Notes: a model not told the origin generated them from the letters alone. Shown: positions 1 through 8,847, counted from the first letter of the stretch. The stretch: DNA of 18,535 nucleotides from Micrococcales bacterium (GCA_009783975.1 WRCL01000001.1:1-18535); one strand, 5' to 3'. A program made the numbers and translations.

Positions 1-597
1 CGAGGTGTACATGAAGACCAGGTCGCCAGGGCGAGCCTCGGACGCGGGGATGTGGGGCAGTGTGTCGCGCATCTTCTTCGAGCTGTGGGGCAGGGCGATC
101 CCGACCTTGGAGTACACAAGCTGGACGTAGCCGGAGCAGTCGATACCGCTGGTGCTCGACCCGCCGTACTTGTATGGGATGCCCTTGTAGTACTCGGCGA
201 TCGCGAGGATGTCACCGGCGAGCTCGGCTGGCAGCGGGGCGTAGTACTTGCCCGTTGTGCGGGCCCCGGCCGCCGGCGATGGCTTCGACGGGCTGGCTTT
301 GAAGTCGGGGACGAACTCTTGCAGGTCGGTGTTCACCGCCTCAGGAGCCGCCGCGATGACGGGGGAGGTGGGCAGTGCTGTGGGAAGGTTCGCCGCAGAG
401 GCTTCCATCCCGCCAGCCAGGGCTGGGGCCGCGCCAACGAGACCCACAGCGACAGTAGACGTCGCGGCGACCGCGACTGACGAGTGACGCGCTACCGACC
501 GGGCGATCGGCGTCAACGGTGTTGACGCTCGCCCTCCAGCACGGTGCCTGGGTCCAGCGCGACCCGTCACATGCCTTGGTGCAGTGCTCACAGACAC
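1..597 (-). CDS. Secreted NlpC/P60 peptidoglycan hydrolase, paralog 1 (C-terminus outside window)
   Basis: A predicted exported cell-wall peptidase of the NlpC/P60 family, which cleaves stem-peptide bonds in peptidoglycan. The first 199 codons are present. Residues 1 to about 38 are basic and Pro/Ala-rich. A hydrophobic segment (SVAVAATSTVAVGLVG) and a signal-peptidase-like APALA follow. Next come a conserved linker (AAPEAVNTDLQEF) and the catalytic domain: YGGSSTSGIDCSGY puts the nucleophile at Cys154, and RPGDLVF follows near the edge. The catalytic His lies beyond the window. The start chosen is GTG at 597: AGGAGAGGG sits about 6 nt upstream, and the same GTG-TCT-GTN start recurs in the paralog at 1969. 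It is transcribed from its own promoter through a c-di-AMP riboswitch. N-terminus and leader closely match paralog 2, but the catalytic domains differ, so the two probably cut different bonds or act in different places. Confidence 0.9.
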   Translation of the reverse strand, partial: MSVSTAPRHVTGRAGPRHRAGGRASTPLTPIARSVARHSSVAVAATSTVAVGLVGAAPALAGGMEASAANLPTALPTSPVIAAAPEAVNTDLQEFVPDFKASPSKPSPAAGARTTGKYYAPLPAELAGDILAIAEYYKGIPYKYGGSSTSGIDCSGYVQLVYSKVGIALPHSSKKMRDTLPHIPASEARPGDLVFMYTS

Positions 598-614
598 AAA
601 AAGCCCTCTCCTCG

Positions 615-776
615 CGCCGCCGAGGTTAGCTGTCGGGTTCGGGCTGGAGATCGCCCGGCCACACGGATCGCCCCGTCTGGCTTCACCCCGAGGGGCCCTC
701 GTACGAGGACCCCGGTGTGGGGTCCCCCGTCCCTGCCAGATACTTGAGCTCCTCCAGGCGGCGGCAGGGCTAGGCG
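615..776 (-). promoter_or_regulatory. ydaO/yuaA-type cyclic-di-AMP riboswitch, copy 1
   Basis: On the minus strand the conserved blocks of the ydaO aptamer appear in order: the P1 5' strand CGCC (773-776), GGGGGACCCC, CUCGGGGUGAAG, then CCGAACCCGACAGCUAACCUC, ending in the P1 3' strand GGCG (615-618). This class senses cyclic di-AMP and in actinobacteria commonly precedes cell-wall hydrolase genes such as rpf and nlpC. Only 17 nt separate P1 from the GTG start at 597, and no terminator hairpin with a U-tract lies between. That favours translational control by blocking ribosome access; this mode is inferred. Confidence 0.88.
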
Positions 777-820
777 ACCGACCAAAGGACTCCCGGAGAC
801 AACCTCCGAGAGCAGACACG

Positions 821-849
821 ACGCTACCGGACAACTGGGCTCATGTCAC
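821..849 (-). promoter_or_regulatory. Predicted sigma70-type promoter of NlpC/P60 paralog 1
   Basis: On the minus strand, -35 GTGACA (844-849) and -10 TAGCGT (821-826) are separated by exactly 17 bp. The same hexamers with the same spacing occur before paralog 2 (2189-2217). TAGNNT is a common actinobacterial -10. The transcript would start near 814 and enter the riboswitch about 38 nt later. Confidence 0.6.
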
Positions 850-860
850 GTATTGATCAC
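845..860 (-). promoter_or_regulatory. 11-bp-phased direct repeat overlapping the -35 (OmpR-family-type operator candidate)
   Basis: The minus strand reads GTGAT-N6-GTGAC, two half-sites one helical turn apart, the second overlapping the -35. The whole 17-mer from 844 to 860 is identical at 2212-2228 before the paralog. A second pair, ATTAC-N6-GTTAC, lies upstream at 894-909. Tandem half-sites with 11-bp phasing are typical of OmpR/PhoB-family response regulators. MtrA, which controls cell-wall hydrolase genes in actinobacteria, is a plausible but unproven candidate. Confidence 0.4.
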
Positions 861-943
861 AAACCTCTTGAACAACACAAGCGCCAACCCCAGGTAACAC
901 AAGAGTAATATGCCTCTCACCAGGGCAGACGCGCCCCTGCGGC

Positions 944-963
944 GCCCCGGGACAGACCGGGGC
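944..963. terminator. GC-rich hairpin between the two hydrolase genes
   Basis: GCCCCGG (944-950) and CCGGGGC (957-963) form a perfect 7-bp stem with loop GACAGA. It lies about 250 nt after the stop of paralog 2, just before the Crp-type palindrome, and no T-run follows. It could end the paralog 2 transcript or be an incidental stem. Apart from this hairpin, the Crp-type site and the upstream half-sites, I see no gene or clear element in 864-1216. Confidence 0.3.
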
Positions 964-971
964 ATTCCGGA

Positions 972-987
972 TGTGACGAACATCACA
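972..987. promoter_or_regulatory. Perfect Crp/GlxR-type palindrome
   Basis: TGTGA-CGAACA-TCACA matches the TGTGA-N6-TCACA consensus of Crp-family regulators (Crp, GlxR) without mismatch. It is centred about 165 bp upstream of the predicted start point of paralog 1, which is far for classical activation. Crp-family control of resuscitation and cell-wall hydrolase genes is known in mycobacteria, corynebacteria and streptomycetes, which makes a functional site plausible. Confidence 0.55.
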
Positions 988-1216
988 TCCCCACGGGTGC
1001 TCGCAGGGCGGCGGTGGCGGCGGCACCAGGCCCACCGATCGTCGAAGCGGCCCCACCATAGCCATGACGTGCCTGTGACCAGGGACGACGCATGGCTGCG
1101 CCACCGCCGGTCAAGGACGCGTCAACCCGGGACAACGGCGGGCAGTGCTGGCGCGCGACAGAACAACGACGGCGCAAAGGCGCGTCAAAGCACCGCTGGC
1201 GAAGAGATAAAGAAGG

Positions 1217-1969
1217 TCAGCTCACAGCGCGGATGTACACCCAGTTGGGTTTGTACAGCGCGCGCACCTGGATCGTCTTGCCCGGGCGCGGGGAGTCGAT
1301 CATCATCCCGTTGCCGACGTAGATCCCCACGTGGCCAGAGGTCCACATGATGTCGCCGGGCTGGGGTGTGGACACGATGTACAGCCCGTGGGTCCCGTTG
1401 AGGGCCGCGGAGTAGATCGCACCGGTCGTGCGCGGGATGTTCACGCCGAACTGGGCGTAGACGTACTTGACGAAGCCGGAGCAGTCGAACCCGCCTGGGG
1501 CTGAGCCGCCAGAGACGTAGGGGGTGCCGACGTAGGCCTTGGCGACCTGCACGACACCTGCGCCGTTGATGGGGGTGCCTGCCGGGACCGGGGTGTGCTT
1601 GGGGGCCTTGACGCCCACGCCCCGGGCTGCTGCGCCAGCAGATGCTGCCGGCGCCTTGAACTCGGGGACGAACTCCTGCAGGTCGGTGTTCACCGCCTCA
1701 GGAGCCGCGGCGATCACCGGAGATGTCGGCATCGCGGCGGCGAGGTTCGCCGTGGTGGCGTCCATGGCTGTGGTCATCCCGCCAGCCAGGGCCGGGGCAG
1801 CGCCCACCAGACCCACGGCGACGGTCGAGGTCGCGGCCACCGCGACCGATGACCCGCGCGCCACTGACTGGGCGATCGGGGTCAGCGGTGTCGACGCCCG
1901 TCCAGAAGCCCGGTGCTTGGCTGAACGCCGTGGTGCTGCATGCCGTGGTGCTGCAGTGGTGACAGACAC
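1217..1969 (-). CDS. Secreted NlpC/P60 peptidoglycan hydrolase, paralog 2
   Basis: A complete exported NlpC/P60 endopeptidase of 250 residues, predicted to cleave peptidoglycan stem peptides. An N-terminal basic region is followed by a hydrophobic export segment ending in APALAGG, an Ala/Pro linker carrying the conserved AAPEAVNTDLQEF, and the catalytic domain over about the last 115 residues. The catalytic Cys163 is in GGFDCSGF and His213 in GHVGIYVG. The start chosen is GTG at 1969: AGGAGAGGG lies 6 nt upstream and the paralog starts at the same aligned codon. The longer frame opening at GTG 1987 would begin inside the riboswitch P1 stem, and the matching codon in paralog 1 is GCG, not a start. 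A 15-nt duplication near the start repeats AAPRH. Expression is probably set by the c-di-AMP riboswitch and promoter upstream. Confidence 0.93.
   Translation of the reverse strand: MSVTTAAPRHAAPRRSAKHRASGRASTPLTPIAQSVARGSSVAVAATSTVAVGLVGAAPALAGGMTTAMDATTANLAAAMPTSPVIAAAPEAVNTDLQEFVPEFKAPAASAGAAARGVGVKAPKHTPVPAGTPINGAGVVQVAKAYVGTPYVSGGSAPGGFDCSGFVKYVYAQFGVNIPRTTGAIYSAALNGTHGLYIVSTPQPGDIMWTSGHVGIYVGNGMMIDSPRPGKTIQVRALYKPNWVYIRAVS
1927..1955 (-). repeat. 15-nt tandem duplication in the signal-peptide region
   Basis: The unit GCCGTGGTGCTGCAT (plus strand) is present twice back to back, the second copy lacking only the final T. It encodes AAPRH followed by AAPR. Paralog 1 lacks the duplication, so it arose after the two genes diverged. 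Confidence 0.75.
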
Positions 1970-1986
1970 AGACAACCCTCTCCTCA

Positions 1987-2144
1987 CGCCTCCGAGGTCA
2001 GCTGTCGGGTTCGGACGGGAGAACGCCCGGCCGCACGGATCTCTCCGTTCGGCTTCACCCCGAGGGGCCCTCGCTCAAAGGACCCCAAAATTGGGTCCCC
2101 CGTCCCTGCCAGAACGTACCTCCAGGCGGCGGCAGGGCTAGGCG
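1987..2144 (-). promoter_or_regulatory. ydaO/yuaA-type cyclic-di-AMP riboswitch, copy 2
   Basis: It has the same ordered aptamer blocks as copy 1: P1 5' strand CGCCU (2140-2144), GGGGGACCC, CUCGGGGUGAAG, CCGAACCCGACAGCUGACCUC and the P1 3' strand AGGCG (1987-1991). Here P1 is a perfect 5-bp match. Variable loops differ from copy 1 while the conserved core is kept, as expected for a functional RNA. The start codon at 1969 is 17 nt downstream of P1, exactly as in copy 1. Confidence 0.9.
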
Positions 2145-2188
2145 ACCGACTGCAGGACCCTGAGAGATAGCCTCCCAGAGCGCGAACG

Positions 2189-2217
2189 ACGCTACCGGAC
2201 AGTCCGCCCAGTGTCAC
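2189..2217 (-). promoter_or_regulatory. Predicted sigma70-type promoter of NlpC/P60 paralog 2
   Basis: On the minus strand, -35 GTGACA (2212-2217), 17-bp spacer, -10 TAGCGT (2189-2194). The CCGG immediately before the -10 and the CGT after it are also conserved with paralog 1, while most of the spacer is not. Confidence 0.6.
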
Positions 2218-2228
2218 GTATTGATCAC
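2213..2228 (-). promoter_or_regulatory. 11-bp-phased direct repeat overlapping the -35, second copy
   Basis: GTGAT-N6-GTGAC on the minus strand, identical to 845-860. A further pair, GTGAG-N6-GTTAC, lies upstream at 2273-2288. The distance between the proximal and distal pairs is 11 bp longer than in paralog 1 (49 versus 38 bp between matching ends), one helical turn, which would keep a regulator on the same face of the DNA. Confidence 0.4.
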
Positions 2229-2375
2229 GGGCGCGGCGGGTCACACAACCGACAACCTCGGGCGCCACATCTGTAACACCTCTCTCACCAGCACAAACAG
2301 GTGTCGTCGGACCAACCGTGCCAAAAAGGGAGGAGTCAGACAGTGAGGAAGATCACACTGGGCTCCGGCACCGGA

Positions 2376-4417
<2,042 letters not shown>

Positions 4418-4444
4418 GCCTGGTCAGCGAGGTGGCGGCGCGGT

Positions 4445-5053
4445 CTAGACGGTGCGGCGCCAGGAGGCGAGGAACAGCAGGGAGCCGATGAGGACCGTCC
4501 CTGCGGCGACCGCGGCGACCGGTCCCATATGCGCCCCCGTCGCGGCGAGGACCTTGGCAACACCGCTCTTGGGAGCCGGTGCGCTGGGCACCGCAGCAGG
4601 CGGACCGGGGTTGGCCGGGGCTGCGCCTGCCGGCTCAGGGTTGTCCAGCACGGTGCGGGCGCACTCGGGGGTTGCCACAACCGCTGACGCGGTGTACGCC
4701 GGGGTCGTCGTCGTGGTGAACGTCACAGTGGCGTTCGCGCCGGTGACCTCGGCCGGCCAGGCCACCTGCCCGGCGGGTCCGCCCGTGGCGTGACCGGTGC
4801 GCGTGCCGTCAGTGACGGTGATCTGCACCTGCTCGGCCGGCACCGGGACCGACAGGGTGTACGTGAGGTACCCATCGGCGTCGGCGCACCCAGCGCGGAC
4901 GTCGGTGACCGCCATGACGCAGCCCACACCTGGCAGGTACGTCCCGGCGCGACCGCACGGGTCGTCCGGGTCTGCGCTGGCGGTCACTGCTGTGGCGACC
5001 AGGACCCCGCCGGTGAGCACCGCAGCCACACTGAACCTGAGAATCGGACGCAT
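4445..5053 (-). CDS. Secreted, sortase-anchored (LAATG) surface protein of unknown function
   Basis: A 202-residue predicted surface protein. An N-terminal signal peptide (MRPILRFSVAAVLTGGVLVA, then TASA) is followed by a small Cys-containing domain with 4 Cys (residues about 33, 45, 56 and 131). A Thr-rich stretch and a Pro/Ala linker (PANPGPPAAVPSAPAP) come next. The C-terminus is a classic sorting signal: LAATG at 169-173, a hydrophobic helix, and the basic tail WRRTV. LAXTG is the motif of actinobacterial class E sortases, so it is probably covalently attached to peptidoglycan. No sortase gene is in the window. GAAAGGA 7 nt before the ATG is a good ribosome site. The central domain resembles a bacterial Ig-like beta fold in composition, but I recognise no family. 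Stop at 4445 converges with serC. Confidence 0.85.
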   Translation of the reverse strand: MRPILRFSVAAVLTGGVLVATAVTASADPDDPCGRAGTYLPGVGCVMAVTDVRAGCADADGYLTYTLSVPVPAEQVQITVTDGTRTGHATGGPAGQVAWPAEVTGANATVTFTTTTTPAYTASAVVATPECARTVLDNPEPAGAAPANPGPPAAVPSAPAPKSGVAKVLAATGAHMGPVAAVAAGTVLIGSLLFLASWRRTV

Positions 5054-5272
5054 CGCCTGTCCTTTCGGAAGAACCCCAAGAAATTCGATGGTTCCCGATG
5101 GGACGGCAGACGTGGGGCAGATCCTGCCTCAGACCCCCGCCCAGCGCAGCGACATCACTCGACCAGCCCATGCACGTTTGCCCGATATGTCACCGCGAAA
5201 AGTCCGCGCTCACGGTGCGAGGACAGCGACGACGTCGCAGGCGCCGCGGCTGCTGTCGTCACACGGTGAAGG

Positions 5273-5318
5273 CCTGGCCGAGGGACACCGACCCCGTGTG
5301 CGGCGTCCCTCGGCCAGG
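5273..5318 (-). terminator. Strong hairpin terminator after the DUF4012 gene
   Basis: CCTGGCCGAGGGAC (5273-5286) and GTCCCTCGGCCAGG (5305-5318) form a perfect 14-bp stem with an 18-nt loop, starting 3 nt after the stop codon at 5322. There is no T-run, as is common for actinobacterial hairpin terminators. It should insulate the surface-protein gene downstream. The rest of 5054-5272 is the upstream region of that gene; no convincing promoter was found in it. Confidence 0.75.
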
Positions 5319-5321
5319 GGT

Positions 5322-7085
5322 TCATGGGCACCGCGCCACGACGATCCCGCCGCTGGACACTGTTGGCGTCGTCCACACCGCGGCCCGTCCGTCGCCCACA
5401 GGCACCTGCGCGACCAGCGTCGTGGTCTGCCCTGGCGCCAAGGTCACCGGGACGCGTACCCCGGTCCTCGCGCCGAGCACCACCTGCTGGCCACCTGCTG
5501 GTGCCCCGTCGACGGTGACCGGGCCGATGACGCCCCCAGCGGTGGGGTACACGGTGACGAGCAGCCCGGCGTCACCGCGGGCGCGCCCTGGTTCGTCCAC
5601 ACCACGCAAGAACACTGACGCGTCGGCGATATCCGCAGGTGGTTCGTAGGTGAACGTCACCTCGACCTGGGCTGTCCCTGTGCCACCGGTGCACACCGGC
5701 GTGCTCAGCGACGTGACCACGGTGAGGTAGTAGTTGAGCTTGCCGCCGGTGGTGTCGGTGAGGAACACCCCGGCGTCCGCGGCCGCCGCTGAGCCGAACG
5801 CCCCACCAAGGGTCGTGGCAGCCAGCACCGCCTGTTCAGCCTCGTGGGCTGACCACACCCGCAGCCGTTGCCCGGCAACCACATCACGCACTGTGTCCAT
5901 CAGCTGGGCACCGTCAAGGTCAGCGGTGAGAAGCCCGGTGAACACTGACGCTGCGACCTGCGCGAACGTCTCGTCCAGGGCGACAGGGTCGACGTCACCA
6001 AGGTACGGGTCGCGCAAGATCGCCGCGACGAAGGTGTCCGCAGCAAACACCGTCCCGTCGTCGGTGGTCACCGGACCGACCGCACGCAGCACAGTCGCGA
6101 CGGCGACCGCGTCGAGCGCGACAACCCCGTCGACGTCCTCGCCGGTCTCTTGGTGCCACCGGGCCCGGGCGAGCTCGGCGGTGCGCGGGAAGTCGGCGGT
6201 GAGCGTGGCGTTCTGCAGGTAGCGGCCCAGACGGTCGCCGTCGGCAGCGAGCTCGTCGTCGGTCAGGGGCAGCACCGGGACCTGGCCGGTGGCCAGCGCC
6301 GACGCGGCCAGCTGGGTGCCCAAGGTCACATGGCCACCGTCGATGCTCAGCGCGATCCCAGCCCCGACGATCCCGCCGGCTGGGCGCAGCTCGGCGTTGT
6401 TGAGCGCCAGCACCAGGTAGGTGCGCGGACCGTCGGCGCCGAGCATCGCCGGGGCCAGGTCGGTCACCTGCCGGGCCTGGTGGACGGTCGTGGCCAGCGA
6501 GGCCAGGGCGTCGTCAGCCTGGCGCACCGCAGTGGCCAGCGGGCCGATGAGCCCGGACCGGCTGATCGCGCCGATATCGGCCCGGACCGTCGTGATGGTC
6601 TGGTCAGCGGCGCGCACCTGCGGGGCAGCGGCAGCGAGGAACCCCAGGTCGATCGTCCCGTCGTCGGTGCGCAGCGTACCGTCGTCGACGGCGGTGACCA
6701 GGTCGACCAGCGGCGGCACCGCCACGGATGTCACCTCGTCCAGCCCCGCGGCGACGCTCGCCACGGCACCGAGCTGGTCGCCGACCCATGGCAGACCGCT
6801 GGCCAGGCGGTACACCGGGTCGCGCGTGGCTGCGTGAGCCCGTGACGCCGCAGCCGCCGCGCCGGCGACGTCGTCGGGCGCCGGGGCCGACCCGTGGCGC
6901 AGGTCGGTGTGCATCCGCGCGGCGGTGCTGCGGGCCTCAGACAGGGCCCGTGCCGCCTGCGACGCCCGCCATCCCACCCACACCCCAGCGAGCAGCACGA
7001 CACCAAGCACCGCGGCACACGCGACGAGCACGCGGCGGCGCCACCGACGGGGCTCGACGCGCCCGTGCCACGCCGGGCTCACCAT
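5322..7085 (-). CDS. DUF4012 family membrane-anchored extracellular protein
   Basis: A protein of about 587 residues with one N-terminal transmembrane segment (about 20-40, after RRWRRR) and a large outside domain. The DUF4012 hallmarks are PRTYLVLALNNAELRPAGG (about 230-248), DFPRTAELARARWHQETG and a DGVVALD/VGPV block; an N-terminal helical stretch precedes them. The biochemical function is unknown; members often lie in exopolysaccharide or surface-glycan loci of actinobacteria, which fits the divergent ugd. The start is uncertain: ATG 7085 (or GTG 7082) gives the family's usual length, but neither has a clear Shine-Dalgarno, and another in-frame ATG lies near 7136. The open frame reaches 7274, but there it reads through the REP-like repeat, so that part is not coding. 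Ends at a strong hairpin. Confidence 0.85.
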   Translation of the reverse strand: MVSPAWHGRVEPRRWRRRVLVACAAVLGVVLLAGVWVGWRASQAARALSEARSTAARMHTDLRHGSAPAPDDVAGAAAAASRAHAATRDPVYRLASGLPWVGDQLGAVASVAAGLDEVTSVAVPPLVDLVTAVDDGTLRTDDGTIDLGFLAAAAPQVRAADQTITTVRADIGAISRSGLIGPLATAVRQADDALASLATTVHQARQVTDLAPAMLGADGPRTYLVLALNNAELRPAGGIVGAGIALSIDGGHVTLGTQLAASALATGQVPVLPLTDDELAADGDRLGRYLQNATLTADFPRTAELARARWHQETGEDVDGVVALDAVAVATVLRAVGPVTTDDGTVFAADTFVAAILRDPYLGDVDPVALDETFAQVAASVFTGLLTADLDGAQLMDTVRDVVAGQRLRVWSAHEAEQAVLAATTLGGAFGSAAAADAGVFLTDTTGGKLNYYLTVVTSLSTPVCTGGTGTAQVEVTFTYEPPADIADASVFLRGVDEPGRARGDAGLLVTVYPTAGGVIGPVTVDGAPAGGQQVVLGARTGVRVPVTLAPGQTTTLVAQVPVGDGRAAVWTTPTVSSGGIVVARCP

Positions 7086-7204
7086 ATGTTCAGGGTTGCA
7101 CGCACCGGCATGTTCCTGGCTGCCCCGCTCCCCCATATCACCTGTTCGCCGCGGGTCTCGTTGCGCCCTTTGTCCACTCGACGGCGATATCTGCCGACCT
7201 GCCG

Positions 7205-7380
7205 AAGACACTGGGGACGGTTCCTCTGTCTTCACCGGCGGCCACCCCAAGGCAAGGGTTCCACGCAGGAACAAGGGTGTGACGGCTTGCCTTCGCGTGG
7301 ACGCCTTGTTCTTGACGATGCTGCGGGCCGGTCCGACGGGTGCCGGGTGCCAGAAGACAGAGGAACCGTCCCTGCTGTCG
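7205..7380. repeat. REPIN-like inverted doublet of the REP-like element
   Basis: A plus-oriented copy (AAGACA 7205-7210, core TGGGGACGGTTC, TGTCTT 7227-7232) faces a minus-oriented copy (7354-7380). Positions 7214-7233 and 7353-7372 are perfect 20-bp inverted repeats. The spacer holds interleaved complementary segments: AAGGCAAG (7249) with CTTGCCTT (7286), TCCACGC (7260) with GCGTGGA (7295), and GAACAAGG (7269) with CCTTGTTC (7304). It occupies most of the gap between the divergent DUF4012 and ugd genes. Confidence 0.75.
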
Positions 7381-7527
7381 TACGTCCCGGTTCGGGGCCC
7401 AGAGCGGGAGCCGGCAGGACCGGGGGGTGCGCTGCACGGTAATGTGCCCTGCGGCGGGCCAGGTGCAGCTCACCTCCTCCCGCCGGTCTGTTGTGGTGCA
7501 CGTACCCTGACGTGGAGGACGAGGGTC

Positions 7528-8847
7528 ATGCGTATCAGTGTCATCGGTTGTGGGTACCTGGGCGCGGTCCATGCGGTGAGCATGGCGTCGCTGGGGCACG
7601 AGGTCGTCGGCGTCGACGTGGACGAGGCGAAGATCGCCGCGTTGTGTGAGCGCCGCGCCCCGTTCTACGAACCGGGTCTGCCCGAGCTGCTCGGGTCGGT
7701 CGACGACGACCTGCTCACCTGGACCACCGACCTGGCACAGGTCGCTGGTGCGAGGGTGCACTTCGTGTGTGTGGGCACCCCGCAGATGCACGGCGAGTTC
7801 CGTGCAGACCTGCGGTACGTCGAAGCGGCACTCGCTGGTATCACCGAGCACCTCGCACCCGGGGACGTCGTGGTGGGCAAGTCCACGGTCCCGGTGGGCA
7901 CAGCCGAACGTATCGCTGAGGACCTGTCGAGCACCGGGGCGACCTTGGTGTGGAACCCCGAGTTCTTGCGCGAAGGGTTCGCCGTCCAAGACACGTTGCA
8001 CCCTGACCGGATCGTGTACGGCCTGCCGACCAACGACGGCGTCGCCACACCGGCAGGGCAAGCGGCCCGGGTGCTGCTCGACGAGGTGTACGCCGCACCG
8101 CTGGCCGAAGGCATCCCCCTGATCGTCACCGACTACGCCACGGCCCAGCTGGTCAAGGTCGCCGCGAACTCGTTCTTGGCGACGAAGATCTCGTTCATCA
8201 ACGCCATGGCCGAGCTGTGCGAAGCCACCGGCGCCGATGTCACCGCCCTGGCCGACGCGATCGGCCACGACGTACGGATCGGCCGGCGCTTCCTCAACGC
8301 GGGGCTGGGGTTCGGCGGCGGCTGCCTGCCCAAAGACATCCGCGCGTTCATGGCCCGGGCCGGCGAGCTCGGCGTCTTTGACGCGCTGCGGTTCTTGCAG
8401 GAGGTCGACGCGGTGAACATGCGCCGTCGCGTCCGCATGGTGGACCTGGCCCGTGAGGTGTGCCACGGCTCCATCGTCGGACGCCGTGTCGCGGTGCTCG
8501 GCGCCGCGTTCAAACCCAGCTCTGACGACGTGCGCGACTCTCCGGCCCTGTCGGTCGCCGCCCAGATGCAGCTGCAGGGGGCACGTGTGACCGTCACCGA
8601 CCCGCAGGCCGTCGCCAACGCCCGCGCCGCATGGCCCGACCTCAGCTTCGCCGACACCCCCGAAGAAGCCGCCCGCGACGCCGACGTCATCCTGCTCGCC
8701 ACCGAATGGCCCGAGTACCGCGACCTGGACCCCCACGCCCTGGGAGAGATCGTCGCCCAACGGCATATCCTCGACGGCCGCAACGTCCTGGACCCGGCCA
8801 CCTGGCGCGCCGCCGGCTGGACCTACCGCGCCCTGGGCCGCCCCTGA
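7528..8847 (+). CDS. ugd: UDP-glucose 6-dehydrogenase
   Basis: A 439-residue NAD-dependent dehydrogenase that oxidises UDP-glucose twice to UDP-glucuronate, a precursor of acidic cell-surface polysaccharides. An N-terminal Rossmann domain opens with ISVIGCGYLG (GxGxxG) and GVDVDE. The sugar-nucleotide region carries VWNPEFLREGFAVQD and KVAANSFLATKISFIN. The catalytic thiol is Cys266 in GFGGGCLPKD, and VLGAAFKPSSDDVRDSPAL marks the C-terminal UDP-binding domain. UDP-mannose dehydrogenases share the fold, but FLREG and the final domain fit Ugd. The start is ATG 7528 with GGAGG 9 nt upstream and GAGG nearer; the frame is open far upstream, but that part crosses the REPIN-like repeat. Divergent from the DUF4012 gene; the two may serve the same glycan pathway. 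Confidence 0.94.
   Translation: MRISVIGCGYLGAVHAVSMASLGHEVVGVDVDEAKIAALCERRAPFYEPGLPELLGSVDDDLLTWTTDLAQVAGARVHFVCVGTPQMHGEFRADLRYVEAALAGITEHLAPGDVVVGKSTVPVGTAERIAEDLSSTGATLVWNPEFLREGFAVQDTLHPDRIVYGLPTNDGVATPAGQAARVLLDEVYAAPLAEGIPLIVTDYATAQLVKVAANSFLATKISFINAMAELCEATGADVTALADAIGHDVRIGRRFLNAGLGFGGGCLPKDIRAFMARAGELGVFDALRFLQEVDAVNMRRRVRMVDLAREVCHGSIVGRRVAVLGAAFKPSSDDVRDSPALSVAAQMQLQGARVTVTDPQAVANARAAWPDLSFADTPEEAARDADVILLATEWPEYRDLDPHALGEIVAQRHILDGRNVLDPATWRAAGWTYRALGRP

Noticed and set aside
52..480. Plus-strand open frames over the first hydrolase gene
   Set aside because: They are antisense shadows of the NlpC/P60 gene; the minus frame has the export signal and catalytic Cys motif, the plus frames have no recognisable domain.
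1970..1987. Longer N-terminus of hydrolase paralog 2 starting at GTG 1987
   Set aside because: It would start inside the riboswitch P1 stem, has no ribosome site, and the aligned codon in paralog 1 is GCG.
2290..2375. Terminator after the IdeR gene
   Set aside because: Short GC complementarity only; no stem long enough to call.
7086..7274. N-terminal extension of the DUF4012 protein
   Set aside because: It is translated from the REP-like repeat and intergenic DNA and would put about 60 residues before the membrane anchor.
6907..7527. 207-residue extension upstream of Ugd in the same frame
   Set aside because: It runs antisense to the DUF4012 gene and through the REPIN-like repeat; Ugd starts properly with the Rossmann motif at 7528.
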